Program-made: the position numbers and the translations under genes
The notes under the pieces: model-generated
What the model saw: only the letters and a program-made list of their open reading frames with translations
Database searches by the model: none
Told to the model about the DNA's origin: nothing
Part shown: piece after piece, positions 1 through 12,208 of the stretch
Layout: the number at the start of each line of letters is the position of its first letter
Position numbering within the stretch: the stretch's first letter is position 1
From: Rutidosis leptorrhynchoides
Taxonomy: Eukaryota; Streptophyta; Magnoliopsida; Asterales; Asteraceae
DNA: 64,000 bases
NCBI RefSeq assembly: GCF_046630445.1
Contig: NC_092341.1
Location: 130,092,001-130,156,000 of the forward strand
Direction of reading: 5' to 3'

Positions 1-558
1 TACAAAGTGTGAAGAATAAAGAAGTGATTCTAGTATTTTTATTTCAAGACTATATTACTTGAGGACAAGCAACGCTCAAGTGTGGGAATATTTGATAATG
101 CTAAAAACGAACATATATTTCATAGCATTATCCCTCAAGAAAGACAAGCTTTTAGTTGCAATTGTTCTATTTACAAGTGATATTCGTTTAAATAATAAAA
201 GGTGAAGACAAAAGACAGATTCGACGAATTGAAGACGCAAACAACCAAAAAGTTAAAAAGTACTAAGTACAATCAAAGTGGTTCAAATTATTGATGAGAA
301 ACGTCTAAAAGTTACAAGAGTACGAGCCGCGAAACGCAAAGTACAAGATATTAAATAGTACGAAAGGACGTTCGAAAATCCGGAACCGGGACCAGAGTCA
401 ACTCTTAACGCGCGACGCAACGGACTAAAAATTACAAGTCAACTATGCACATAAATATAATATAATATATAAATAATTCTTAAAATTATATATATATTAT
501 ATTTATTTATTAAAACCGTCGGCAAAAAGAAAACAAAAATATGTGAGCTGTAAAAGAA

Positions 559-637
559 GGCCATGCGATCGCATGGCCAGGAAGACCAAAAACCATGCGA
601 TCGCATGGTGCACTGTATCAGCTCAGGTCCTATAAAT
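559..637 (+). promoter_or_regulatory. LTR promoter: paired palindromes plus TATA box
   Basis: Two perfect palindromes built on CCATGCGATCGCATGG lie at 561-576 and 593-608, their centres 32 bp apart. The TATA box TATAAAT begins about 30 bp after the centre of the second. The same layout occurs in both LTRs of element B, with an odd-length version of the palindrome. Upstream activator sites for a dimeric binding protein are a reasonable inference. Hairpins in RNA are the alternative. Confidence 0.6.
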
Positions 638-693
638 TTCGCGTGTTTTGGCCGAAAATAACACATCTTTTTCTATCCTCTCTATCTCTCACG

Positions 694-696
<3 letters not shown>

Positions 697-774
<78 letters not shown>
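697..774. repeat. (TA)n microsatellite
   Basis: An uninterrupted TA-dinucleotide run of about 39 units inside the LTR, just after the TATA region. The open frame of alternating Ile/Tyr that crosses it is an artefact of the repeat. Confidence 0.95.
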
Positions 775-779
<5 letters not shown>

Positions 780-2077
780 AATTTTAATTTAAGATTAATA
801 ATAATAAGGGTATGTTAGCGAATGTTGTAAGTGTGTAAGTCGAAATTCTGTCCATGTAACGCTACGCTATTATTAATCATTGTAAGTTATGTTCAACCTT
901 TTTAAATTAATGTCTCGTAGCTAAGTTATTATTATGCTTATTTAAACCGAAGTAATCGTGATGTTGGGCTAAATATTAAAGACGGGGTAATTGGGCTTTG
1001 TACCATAATTGGGGTTTGGATAAAGAACGACACTTGTGGAAATTAGACTATGGGCTATTAATGGGCTTTATATTAACTAAATGATACCTCGTTAATTTAA
1101 TATATAGACTTATAATTTGACGTATTTATATATAACCACATACGCTTGACTGGGTACGTTGGGCGGGATATCTATAAATACCAATAATTATTTATTTGAC
1201 CGGACACGGGAATGGATTAATAGTTAATGGACTCATTAAAATAGGGGTGGATTACATTCAAGGGTAATTGGTGTAATTGTTAACAAAGTAGTAAAAACTT
1301 GGACTACACGCAGTCGATAACCTGGTGTATTCATTAAACAAAGTATTAAGACCTTGTTACAGTTCGAATCCCCAATTCGTTGGAATATTTGACTTCTGGT
1401 ATAAAGATAATTTGACGAAGACTCTCGCACTTTATATTTATGACTGATGGACTATTATGGACAAAACCGTATGGACATATCGAATAATCCAGGACAAAGG
1501 ACAATTAACCCATGATACTAAACTAAAATCAACACGTCAAACATCATGATTACGGAAGTTTAAATAAGCATAATTCTTTATTTCATATTTCATCGCACTT
1601 TTATTTACTGTCATTTTATTTATTGAACTTTTAATTATAGTACTTTTTAATTATCGCAATTTTATTTATCGCACTTTAATTATTGTCATTTACTTTACGC
1701 TTTAAATTAAGTTATATTTATTTTTAATATTTTACATTAGGTTTTAACTGCGACTAAAGTTTTAAAATCGACAAACCGGTCATTAAACGGTAAAAACCCC
1801 CTTTTATAATAATAATACTACTTATATATATATTTATATATTTATAAATATAGTTTTAAAAATATAGTGTTAAACTTGGCTAGCTCCCTGTGGAACGAAC
1901 CGGACTTACTAAAAACTACACTACTGTACAATTAGGTACACTGCCTATAAGTGTTGTAGCAAGGTTTAGGTATATCCACTCTATAAATAAATAAATAACT
2001 TGTGTAAAATTGTATCGTATTTAATAGTATTTCGTAGTAAAAATATAACTATTTCATATACACCTCTACGCACATCA

Positions 2078-5000
2078 GCGCTGCAGATGCTGCTTCTTCA
2101 CCTACTGCACAGTCACCTTCTGCTGCTACTGGTTCTACGGAACCCATTATGGATGCTGGTACCTCTGCTACTGCCACTACTGATTCGTCTCAGGCTACTG
2201 CTTCTGCTGAGCAGCAGCCATATGTATGCCAGGTACCAGATCCTGATGAAGTTGTACCTAACTTCATCTATAGGGGAGCATCCATCACTCCCAGAGTTGC
2301 CTTGCTGGTGGATCAGCTGACTATTGATCACCAAAATGCTCTGGTGTCAGCCAGTAAACTACCTAGGGAAGAGCTGACTGAAATGCTGTCTCAGCTTGAT
2401 CGACCAGCAAGAGAAGAGGTATATGAGAGGCTGGTCACTTTAGAACAAATCAATGAGCAGCCATACTATTACTATTTTGGTATGGCTCCAGCTGCTTCTC
2501 CATGGCCTGGAACATGGAGGCCTCTCAAGTTCATCAGAGATCCCACTACTGGTAAATTTATCATGCAACAACTTCCTGATTCGCCAGTACCTTCTGATTC
2601 ATCAGCTTCTTCCTCATCATCTTCTTCATCTGATGGTGATGCTGATAAAGGTATTGGTAAGGAAGAGCCAGTCATTCATGATAATGTGACTGGCTCCAAA
2701 GATAAATCAGTGGATCTCACTGATGATGCTGATAATGATGCTAAAAAGGATACCAGTGGTTCTAAACCTTCGGGTGAAGGTAAAAATGATGGTGATCATG
2801 GTGACGAGTCAGACTCTGACCCTCCACCTCCACCACCCCACGGAGGTACTCCTATGTTAGCGGCTAGTGATCGTCCCTCAACCAGCTATACTAAGTTTAA
2901 TGCTGATGAGGTGGCTGCCATCTCCATTTTAGTTGTCTATAAGACATTAGCTGAAGTCACACCGGATCTACAAAACACCATTCGTTCTGCTATTGTTGAT
3001 AGAGTGTCTGAAGCAGTACGCACAGTTGGGGAGGTTACCACTTCTTCTATTGAGAACAAGCTCAAACAAGTGTGTGCCTTTGCAGATCTTGATGTGGAAG
3101 CCATTGTCAAACAACATGCAGAGGAGGTTTTAAAGAAGCGAATCATCTCTCACAATGAGTATACTGAGGATATTGCCCGTCTTCAAGCTAATTTGGATGC
3201 TGCTAATCGCAGAATTCTTTTCCTTAATGAAGAAAATAGGGTGTTGGAAGAGAGATTGGATTCGCAGGAATAGCAAATGGCTACTATGATTCCTACCTCA
3301 GCTTATGTTCAAATGGTAGAGGTAATGCAATGCATGGCTGATCTTCAGGCTGGTATTAGGGCTGATGTCCAAAATATGGCCATGGGTGTTACTAGAAATA
3401 AAGTTCGAACTTCCAATCTCTGCCTAAGACAATATGGCGTAGATCCTGGTGCCCATCTTTCTCCTACTGATGCTGACTGGAACAATTTTGCTTTCTCTGT
3501 TCCTCAGTCAGATAGTGACCTTGATTCACAGGTCTCCCCTGCTCACTCTTCTGCCCCTGCTGATGACAAAAAGGGGGAGAAGAAGTCTAGAAAAAAGTCC
3601 AAAAAGAGAAAATAATCTGAGGGGGAGCATGAGCATGAAAAGGCTCCTAAACAGCAAAGGAGAGATGGTGATGATGGTGGTGATGGTACTAGCACTAAGC
3701 CCAGCAACGATCATACTGAAGCTGGTGTACAGGCAGCTGGTGAATCTCAACCCAGTGTGTCTGCCACATCATTGGATGACATTGGTTCTGGCAGTAAGCC
3801 CAGTGATGTTTCTGAATTGGCTGTTGTTGAATATTTTGCTGTCTCTCAAACCATTGAACGTAAATTGAAAAGAAAAATGGAGAGACATCAGAAGAGACAG
3901 CAAGAATTAGATGCTGCTTTCAACGCTAAGTTTGGGGCCTATGCTGCTCTAAAAAGACTTAAAATAGAGTGTAGATGAACCCTCACTCCTGATAAGCGTG
4001 AAATTGATGATGATCTGATCAGCATTGAAGAATATAAAAGGGCTACCCTGAAAAGAAATGCTAAGTTCATGATCAAGTATGATAAAAAGAAAGCCAAGCT
4101 GTATGCTGAGCGAGGAGATAGAATAAAGAAAATGACTCCTAAAGAGATGAAAGATTATTTAGCTTCTACTGAGTCAGGAGGAGTTAGAGCTGATGTATTT
4201 ATGAAATGGCTAGATACAATGTTAGAAACCAGCTCATCTTCTCGACTAGTATCTTCTACTCAGCCAGCTACACAACAACAGCTAGCAGATGTTGATGTTC
4301 AGGGGGAGCATCTTGCTATTGTTCCTTATCTGCCACCACAAGAACCATCAGCTAAACCCAAGCCAATTGACAAACAAAGGGTGAAATCTGCTCCTAGGGA
4401 CAACCAGCCCCTAAGGAAAGGACCCCTATTTGAGGCAGCTGATGAAGATACTAAGGCAGTTGTGCCAGCTGATACTAATCAGTCAGCTGGTACTGAAGAC
4501 ACAACAAGGAGTGCTGTGAATGAAGACCCAGCCAGTAGTGTGCTACTGGGTGAAACAAGTGTTGAAGACCTAGCAAAGGTGGATGTACTGGGTGCTAATC
4601 AAGATGATGATACGGTTAATCCTGCTGACTTTACAGTCTGGGGTAGTGGAGATCACTTATTTGTTCAATCACCTATCTCTCCCCGGACCCTCACTTATTT
4701 TAACAGAACACAGGATAATCGTGTTAATCAGTTTTCAATGAGTTCATCTGGCATAGGTGAATCAATCATATATCCTCCATATTCTCCAAAACATCATGGT
4801 AAACACAGAACTTGAGAAGATGATTCAGTTGCCCGTGGTGAGCCAGATCTACTTAGAATGAATCCAGATGAAAGAGATGCTTACAGGCTGGAGATCACTG
4901 TACAAGAATTACTTGAGAAAATACAAGTAGCTATTAATAAAAGGATATGCCAAGTTAGATTGCTGCATCATCCTCTTGATCAGCCACTCTACATCACTGC

Positions 5001-5928
5001 CTTGACTTATGGCATTGAAATTGGTGTATAATTAAATAACAGTGGTCAAAGGCTCTCTACTTATGAGGAGAAAGCTCAATTTCAAGAGGCTCGCCAGCTG
5101 GGTATAGATCTAAGGGAGTATCGTGCTGCCCTTAGAACTGAAGAGGGTAGAAAGATGATTGAAACAGCAAAGTCCCTGAAAATTACTGCCGATGATTATC
5201 TGTTGGGCTTAGAAGCTAAAATGCAAAGAAGGGAGGCTGCTGATGCTGAACTCGCTGAGAGGGTAAGGCTTCAGGAAATAGAAGACAAATTGGCTGTTGG
5301 TAGAAAGCTAGAGGCTGAGTCCCTCAAATTAGCTAAAGCCATTGTCAAGGAATAGGATAAGGCTCTTGATGAACTAGAAGCTGCTGAGAAAGCACCTGCT
5401 ATTGCTCCTATAGAAACTGCTTGAACCATAGAACTATCTGATCATTATTATAGGAGCAGGTATGGTGATGTGATGAACAGAAGATCAAATCCCATTAAGA
5501 TCACCAAGGTGCACAGAGGCTCAAAAAGAGCTTTCAATGTCAGCAGGGAGAATAATGTCCAAGAAAGGATAAATTATGATGAGTTACGATCCTTAGGATT
5601 CAGTGAATGGATGGAGATATTGGAGTACTTCATTGATAAAGCTGAAAGTGGTATTAAAAAGGCATTGAAGCCAGAACTCCAAGACCTCTTCAACAAAGCT
5701 ACAAAATTTGGGAATGCACCAGTAGTAAATGTAGAAGAAGTACTTTCTCAAAAACCTAAAGGAAATAAATCTACTGGTGAATGCCCACAAAGAAGAGATC
5801 GCATCATTCTACCTCATCATATCCCTATATTTGATCCTGCTGATATACCTATCATGTTTCCTGAAGCCTGGAGAATTAAACAAGAGGAGCTATCTGAAGA
5901 GGAATTAAATAAAAATAAAGATAGATAG
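2078..5928 (+). pseudogene. Hydrophilic coding remnant of the Copia-like element
   Basis: Coding-like sequence starts open at the junction with the inserted LTR (Ala/Ser/Thr/Pro-rich) and continues, with several interruptions, to 5928. Visible parts are a folded-looking stretch with a PREELTEMLSQLDRP motif, a Ser/Asp-rich acidic region, a proline run (SDPPPPPPHGG), heptad-like coiled coil near 3170-3270 (ARLQANLDAANRRILFLNEE), Lys-rich basic patches and a final block ending near IPIMFPEAWRIKQEELSEEE. It matches no Gag or Pol domain I know. Its place just before the PPT and LTR is that of the env-like ORF of Sireviruses, so that is the best guess. An unrelated passenger ORF in a non-autonomous element is the alternative. 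Confidence 0.45.
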
Positions 5929-6200
5929 CCCTCTAGTGCTCAAATTGTATCTTTTGTTTATTTCATTTTTCATTATGATGTTCTTGTAATTACTGTATAT
6001 ACTCTGGTGTAATGAAATTGAAATGAGTTTATCTTCAAAATCATATCAAATTATAAGATATAGATAACTCAGCAAAAGATCCCAAAAACAAACTTAAAAA
6101 GGGACAAATTTACTGCCTATTTTTCATTAGGTCCCTCGGTGCTAGTTTTATTGTTTTCTCTATATGTCATAGGTTTTGTCATCATCAAATATAGGGAGAT
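5929..6200 (+). other. 3' non-coding internal sequence and PPT of the Copia-like element
   Basis: AT-rich sequence without coding signal, ending in the purine tract (ATATAGGGAGAT) that abuts the LTR start at 6201. Further GGGGGA-type purine tracts occur inside the coding remnant near 3571, 3618 and 4301. Multiple purine tracts are a known Sirevirus trait. Confidence 0.5.
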
Positions 6201-7161
6201 TGTTGAGTCTCCAAAATAATTAAGGATTTAATTATGAAAAAACTGTAATTTATTTGCACTAAAATGTTATGTGCAGCCAGCACAAGTTAGTTTATGTATA
6301 GACAGCAAATATTGCTGTGTCGAGTGTTTAGTTTACTGCTCAGTCTACCAGCACAAGGTAGGCAGTGTTCTTCAATCAGCCCAGGATGTGTACTCAGCAG
6401 TTCAAGAATATCAAGTGTCTCAGTAATAAAGAACCAGTACAGCTGGAATGCAGCTTACTACACAAGACAGCTATGCTCCATTATAAGCATAGTAGTTTCC
6501 CGAGTGGTCTACATCAATTGTACTATTCAACAGAAGTCAAAGACAAAGTTGAACAGAAAAGGACACGCGTCGGCGGCTGACAAGTGACCTTACAAGACCA
6601 CGTGAGAATGCAAAAGTTTAACGCATGTGCAGACATGGGTTATACTTTGTCAACACCTAGGGAACACAACATTCTATTTGTTTAATCAAATAGTAGTGCC
6701 AAACCGAATTGGGGTGTTCCTATAAATAGCTACCAAAGAAGAAAGAGGAGAGCATGCTCTCTGATGCAGTTGACCCCACAAGTGCAGACATCCTATGTAC
6801 CAGTGGACAATAGAACCATTACACGATTAATAGGACTACTATAAATTGTTGTATCCACTATTGTAACAACTAGTTGTGTGGGTTTATTTATTTAGAGTCA
6901 AAAACGTGTAATAGCTTTTAGTTTACCTCTTAGCTATATTCTAGGTAATCTATATCAACCAACTATCATTCCGCCAAGGATAGTTGTAATTCTTTGTGAT
7001 TCAATCAATAAAGAATAACCGTTGAAAATTACCTGTGACTCTATTTAATTTACATGTTTGAATACTAATCGTGTTTAACTGTTAAGTTAATTAAAAGAAA
7101 TTGTATTCACCCCCCCCCCCCCCCCCTCTACAATACTCCTGTTGTTATCAAGGGACCAACA
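6201..7161 (+). repeat. 3' LTR of the Copia-like element
   Basis: A 961-bp LTR beginning TGTTGAGTCTCC and ending GGGACCAACA. It contains a TATA box (TATAAATAGC) at 6721-6730 and a C-run at 7110-7126 followed by TCTACAA near the end. The 5' partner is outside the window, so neither its divergence nor a full target duplication can be judged. Confidence 0.7.
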
Positions 7162-8667
7162 CAACTCATTGATGTGTTAGCATCACTTTGACCAAGATTC
7201 AACCATCAACACACAATATGTTAAGACCAAGTAAGAATACAACTCACTTAAGAGTCTTAGAAGGATGATGAACCAAGGTTACCTCATATTCTTAGTCTTA
7301 ACACAAATACAAGTTCTATTTATAACTAAAGCTACAAACTTTCCTTCAATCAAACAAGTATGAACACAAATTTGATCAAACAAAGTAATGGAACCCTAAG
7401 CTAGAGAGCTTGGATCCTTTTCACACAAGTTATGAGATTACAAAACTAGAAAGCTTGAATCTTTGGTGTTCTTGAAGATCTTGAAGCATAAAGCTTGGAT
7501 CTTCAAGTTACATGAAGATCATAAACACAAGTTTTGATCTTTATAACAAAATAATGAGATCATAAGTTAGAAAACCTAGATCCAACAAAAGAAATGAAGA
7601 TTCAAAGCTAGAAAGCTTGAATCTTGGTTGTTCTTGAAGATCCTTGAAGCATGAAGCTAGATCTTCAAGTTACATAAAGATTACAAACACAAGTTTGAAT
7701 CTTTACAACAAAATAAAGAGAGTAAAGCTACAAGATTTAGATCTAACAAAATAAGTGAAGATTCAAAGCTAGAAAGCTTGAATCTTCCATGTTCTTGAAG
7801 GATTCAAATCCATGTTTGAATCTACAAGATATAACAAGATCTAAAAGCTAAAGAGCTAGATCTAATGATGATGTCGTGAATGAGAAGGGAAGAATAAGAA
7901 GAAGAAAGTTTAAAACTTACACTTTTTAGAGTGAGAAAGACTAGAGAGAGAATTAGAGAGTAAGTATGTGTAAATTTTAAATGAAATCAAGTGTGAAATG
8001 AATGGGATAAGCTTGGTATTTATAGGAGGTGAGGTGGTGGTGAGGTGGGGAGGCCGTGGGTTTTGGTGGGGGGACAAGGGGGACACCTTTTTGCTTTTTA
8101 GTTAATGGTTGTCTAAAGTTGGTGCTTATGTTAGGATCACATGCAACATTAAGGAAAATAGTTAACAAAAATGCTAGTATGTTCCCTCTAATAAATGGGC
8201 ATTTATCTTACATTAATATGGGTCACTAACTAATAATAATTGGGCTAATTAAATAGTTCACTAGCTAGTGTAGGGTGAGCTAAAGTCCAGCAAGGTAGAA
8301 AGTTCAACAAGACTAACTAGTGTGCTCTAGTAAATTACTAAGCGTAATTAAGCATCCAAAAACCCAAGTAATTGTTATTATAAAATAACAATTAGTATTT
8401 CGTAGTCATAATATTCCGATTATGACTAAAGTTAAATGTGTACACAGTACGCAGTTCGTTCTAAACGTCAAGTGACACTAACGATCATAAAGGCTTCCGG
8501 GGATCAAGTTAAGTACCCTACGTACTTAAAGGCACGTTTAAACATATAAACGAAAGTAATCCACATGTAGTAAGATCCCAGAGTATAGTATAGCTCAGTA
8601 CGCACAAATACGCAATTTCGTGAAAGCACAAAGTACAAAAGCAAGTCGAAAAAGTCGGGTCGTTACA
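7162..8667 (-). repeat. LTR fragment related to chromovirus C
   Basis: From ACAACTCATTGATGTG onward this stretch is colinear with the right half of the C LTR (about 30007-31442), with many substitutions and indels. It ends in the same terminus, GGGTCGTTACA, at 8661-8667. It is therefore the end of an older LTR of the C type whose other half lies left of the Copia-like insertion, outside the window. It contains direct repeats of the AAGCTTGAATCTT type between 7440 and 7830. No gene is visible. Confidence 0.7.
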
Positions 8668-8730
8668 TGATGCTTAGTAAATTTATCAATTTTTCCAAGA
8701 AATTATTTGGAGTTATCATTAACTTGTATT
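8668..8730. other. Short target DNA between two retroelements
   Basis: About 60 bp of AT-rich DNA lie between the C-like LTR end and the start of element A. The last five bases (8726-8730, GTATT) are the left target duplication of A, and the right copy is at 50864-50868. Confidence 0.6.
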
Positions 8731-11700
8731 TTTAGTGACCCGAACTTTTCCATGTTTATATATATTAATTGAGATTGATATTTACATGAATAAATGTTTC
8801 CAACGTGTTAAGCAATCAAACTTGTTAAGACTTGATTAATTGAAATAGGTTTTATATAGACAATTGACCACCCAAGTTGACCGGTGATTCACGAACGTTA
8901 AAACTTGTAAAAACTATATGATGTCATATATATGGATATATATATATATATATATAGTTAACATGGTATTATGATAAGTAAACATATCATTAAGTATATT
9001 AACAATGAACTACATATGTAAAAACAAGACTACTAACTTAATGATTTCGAAACGAGACATATATGTAACGATTATCGTTGTAACGACATTTAATTGTATA
9101 TATATATATCATATTAAGATATATTAATATATCATAATATCATGATAATGTAATAATTTAACATCTCATTTGATATAATAAATAATGGGTTAACAACAAT
9201 AATTGAGATCGTTAACTTAAAGGTTTCAAAACAACACTTACATATAACGACTAACGAAGACTTAACGACTCCATTAGAATGTATATACATGTTGTGTTTT
9301 GATATGTATTCTTACACTTTTAAAAGACTTCAAGACACATATCAAAGTACTTCTACTTAACAAAAATGCTTACAATTACATCCTCGTTCAGTTTCATCAA
9401 CAATTCTACTCGTATGCACCCGTATTCGTACTAGTACAATACACAGCTTTTAGATGTATGTACTATTGGTATATACACTCCAATGATTAGCTCTTAGTAG
9501 CCCATGTGAGTCACCTAATACATGTGGAAACCATCATTTGGCAACTAGCATGAAATATCTCATAAAATTATAAAAATATTAGTAATCATTCATGACTTAT
9601 TTACATGAAAACAAAATTACATATCCTTTATATCTAATCCATATACCAACGACCAAAAACACCTACAAACACTTTCATTCTTCAATTTTCTTCATATAAT
9701 TGATCTCTCTCAAGTACCATCTTCAAGTTCTAAGTGTTCTTCATAAATTCCATAAGTATAGTTTCATAAAAATCAAGAATACTTCCAAGTTTGCAAGTCT
9801 ACTTTCAAGCTTTCTAATCCATTCCAAGTAATCATCTAAGATCAAGGAACCTTTGTTATTTACAGTAGGTTATCTTTCTAATTCAAGGTAATATTCATAT
9901 TCAAACTTTGATTCAATTTCTACAACTATAACAATCTTATTTCGAGTGAAAATCTTACTTGAACTGTTTTCGTGTCATGATTCTGTTTCAAGAACTTTCG
10001 AGCCATCCAAGGATCCTTTGAAGCTAGATCCATTTTTCTCATTTCCAGTGGTTTTATCCATAAAACTTGAGGTAGTAATGATGTTCATAACATCATTCGA
10101 TTCATACATATAAAGCTATCTTATTCGAAGGTTTAAACTTGTAATCACTAGAACATAGTTTAGTTAATTCTAAACTTGTTCGCAAACAAAAGTTAATCCT
10201 TCTAAATTGACTTTTAAAATCAACTAAACACATGTTCTATATCTATATGATATGCTAACTTAATGATTTAAAACCTGGAAACACGATGAACACCATAAAA
10301 TCGGATATACGCCGTCGTAGTGAAACCGGGGGCTGTTTTGGTTTGGATAATTAAAAACTATGATAAACTTTGATTTAAAAGTTGTTCTTATGGGAAAATT
10401 ATTTTTCATATGAACATGAAACTATATCCAAAAATCTTGGTTAAACTCAAAGTGAAAGTATGTTTTTCAAAATGGTCATCAAGATGTCGTTCTTTCGACG
10501 GAAATAACTACTTATTTAGTAATTGACATGTAACTTAAATTTCTGTCTATAAACTTATACTTTTTCTGTATAGATTCATAAACTTAAGTTCAATATGAAA
10601 CTATAGCAATTAGATTCACTCAAAACGGATTTAAAATGAAGAAGTTATGGGTAAAACAAGATTGGATATTTTTGATCTTTTTAGCTACGGGAAATGTTTA
10701 ACAAATCTATACAAATCATATCCTAGCTAACTTATATTGTATTATACATGTATTCTAATATATTATGTAATCTTGGGATACCATAGACACATATGCAAAT
10801 GTTTTGACATATCATATCGACCCATGTATATATATTATTTGGAACAACCATAGACACTCTATATGCAGTAATGTTGGAGTTAGCTATACAGGGTTGAGGT
10901 TGATTCCAAAAATATATATACTTTGAGTTGTGATCTAGCCTGAGACGTGTATACACTGGGTCGTGGATTGATTCAAGATAATATATATCGATTTATTTCT
11001 GTACATCTAACTGTGGACAACTAGTTGTAGGTTACTAACGAGGACAGCTGACTTAATACACTCAAATCTTTAAAACATAATAAAAATGGTTGTAATTATA
11101 TTTTGATCATACTTTGATATATATGTACATATTTGTATAGGTTTGTGAATCAATCCGTGGCCAAGTCTTATTTCCGAGGAAGGAAATATCTGTGAAAGTG
11201 AGTTATAGTCCCACTTTTAAAATCTGATATTTTTGGGATGAGAATACATGCAGGTTTTATAAATGATTTACAAAATAGATACAAGTACGTGAAACTACAT
11301 TCTATGATTGAATTATCGAAATCGAATATGCCCCTTTTTATTAAGTCTGGTAATCTAAGAATTAGGGAACAGACACCCTAATTGACGCGAATTCTAAAGA
11401 TAGATCTATTGGGCCTAACAAACCCCATCCAAAGTACCGGATGCTTTAGTACTTCGAAATTTATATCATATCCGAAGGGTGTCCCGGAATGATGGGGATA
11501 TTCTTATATATGCATCTTGTTAATGTCGGTTACCAGGTGTTCACCATATGAATGATTTTTATCTCTATGTATGGGATGTGTATTGAAATATGAAATCTTG
11601 TGGTCTATTGTTACGATTTGATATATATAGGTTAAACCTATAACTCACCAACATTTTTGTTGATGTTTAAAGCATGTTTATTCTCAGGTGAATACTAAGA

Positions 11701-12030
11701 GCTTCCGCTGTTGCATACTAAAATAAGGACAAGATTTGGAGTCCATGTTTGTATGATATTGTGTAAAAACTGCATTCAAGAAACATATGTCAGTGTAATA
11801 TATTTCTATTATAAACCATTATATAATGGTCGTGTGTAAACAGTATATTTTAGATTATCATTATTTGATAATCTACGTAATGTTTTTAAAACCTTTATTG
11901 ATAAAATAAAGGTTATGGTTGTTTTAAAAATGAATGCAGTCTTTGAAAAACGTCTCATATAGAGGTCAAAACCTCGCAACAAAATTAATTAATATGGAAC
12001 GTTTATAATCAATATGAACGGGACATTTCA
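8731..12030 (+). repeat. 5' LTR of element A
   Basis: About 3.3 kb, starting near TTTAGTGACCCGAAC and ending GGGACATTTCA, directly before the primer site. It matches 18578-18940 plus 47921-50863. The exact first base is uncertain by a few positions (8731-8736). It holds no convincing ORF; short open frames at 9299-9490 and 10732-10956 recur in the other LTR but have no coding look. Confidence 0.88.
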
Positions 12031-12032
12031 GT

Positions 12033-12044
12033 TGGTATCCGAGC
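12033..12044 (+). other. Primer binding site of element A (tRNA-Met type)
   Basis: TGGTATCCGAGC starts two bases after the LTR. It matches the initiator tRNA-Met primer site TGGTATCAGAGC at 11 of 12 positions, the usual site for Tekay-type chromoviruses and the one seen exactly in element C. Confidence 0.8.
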
Positions 12045-12208
12045 GTTGGTCTTAGAGAACCAGAAAAGGATGCATTAGTGAGTCTGGACTTCGACCGTGT
12101 TTTCTTTAAAAATGATTGCTTAACATTTTTGTTAGAAACTATATATTATTAACATGTAAATATTATGTGATATATTAATCTCTTAACATGTTTGATATTA
12201 TATGATAG

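Larger units (their letters stand above)
1..2077 (+). mobile_element. 3' end of an Athila-like Ty3 element (relative of element B)
   Basis: Bases 1-92 are the last internal bases of a + strand element and end in a purine-rich tract (AAGTGTGGGAATAT). An LTR follows at 93-2077, starting TGATAATGC and ending CACATCA. Its reverse complement matches the two LTRs of element B along the whole length but with many differences, so it is a separate, diverged member of the same family. The rest of the element lies left of the window. It is inserted in the coding part of the Copia-like element that resumes at 2078. No coding part is visible here. Confidence 0.85.
93..2077 (+). repeat. 3' LTR of the Athila-like element
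   Basis: About 1985 bp with TG...CA ends, colinear with the B-family LTRs (reverse complement). Visible parts are two palindromes at 559-578 and 592-609, a TATA box (TATAAAT) at 631-637, a TA-dinucleotide run at 697-774, and a conserved end segment also present in B. The PPT-like tract just before position 93 shows that this is the 3' copy. Confidence 0.85.
2078..7161 (+). mobile_element. Copia-like (Sirevirus-like) LTR element, 3' part, broken
   Basis: This is the right part of a + strand LTR element: a long hydrophilic coding remnant (2078-5928), a short non-coding stretch, a polypurine tract (ATATAGGGAGAT) at about 6189-6200 and a 3' LTR (6201-7161) with TGTTG...CAACA ends. Those termini and the C-run followed by TCTACAA near the LTR end are typical of plant Copia, especially Sireviruses. 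No reverse transcriptase or integrase is visible, because the 5' part is cut off by the inserted Athila-like element. The coding part is broken, with several interruptions. Confidence 0.65.

Noticed and set aside
595-792. Open frame of alternating Ile and Tyr
   Set aside because: It is only the translation of the TA microsatellite in the LTR.
7110-7126. C-run as a possible assembly artefact or telomere-like repeat
   Set aside because: C-runs before TCTACAA are usual near the end of Sirevirus-type LTRs, so an ordinary LTR feature is enough to explain it.
9299-9490. Open frame in the A LTR, repeated at 48133-48387
   Set aside because: It lies in LTR sequence, differs in length between the two copies and has no domain. 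It is repeated only because the LTR is.
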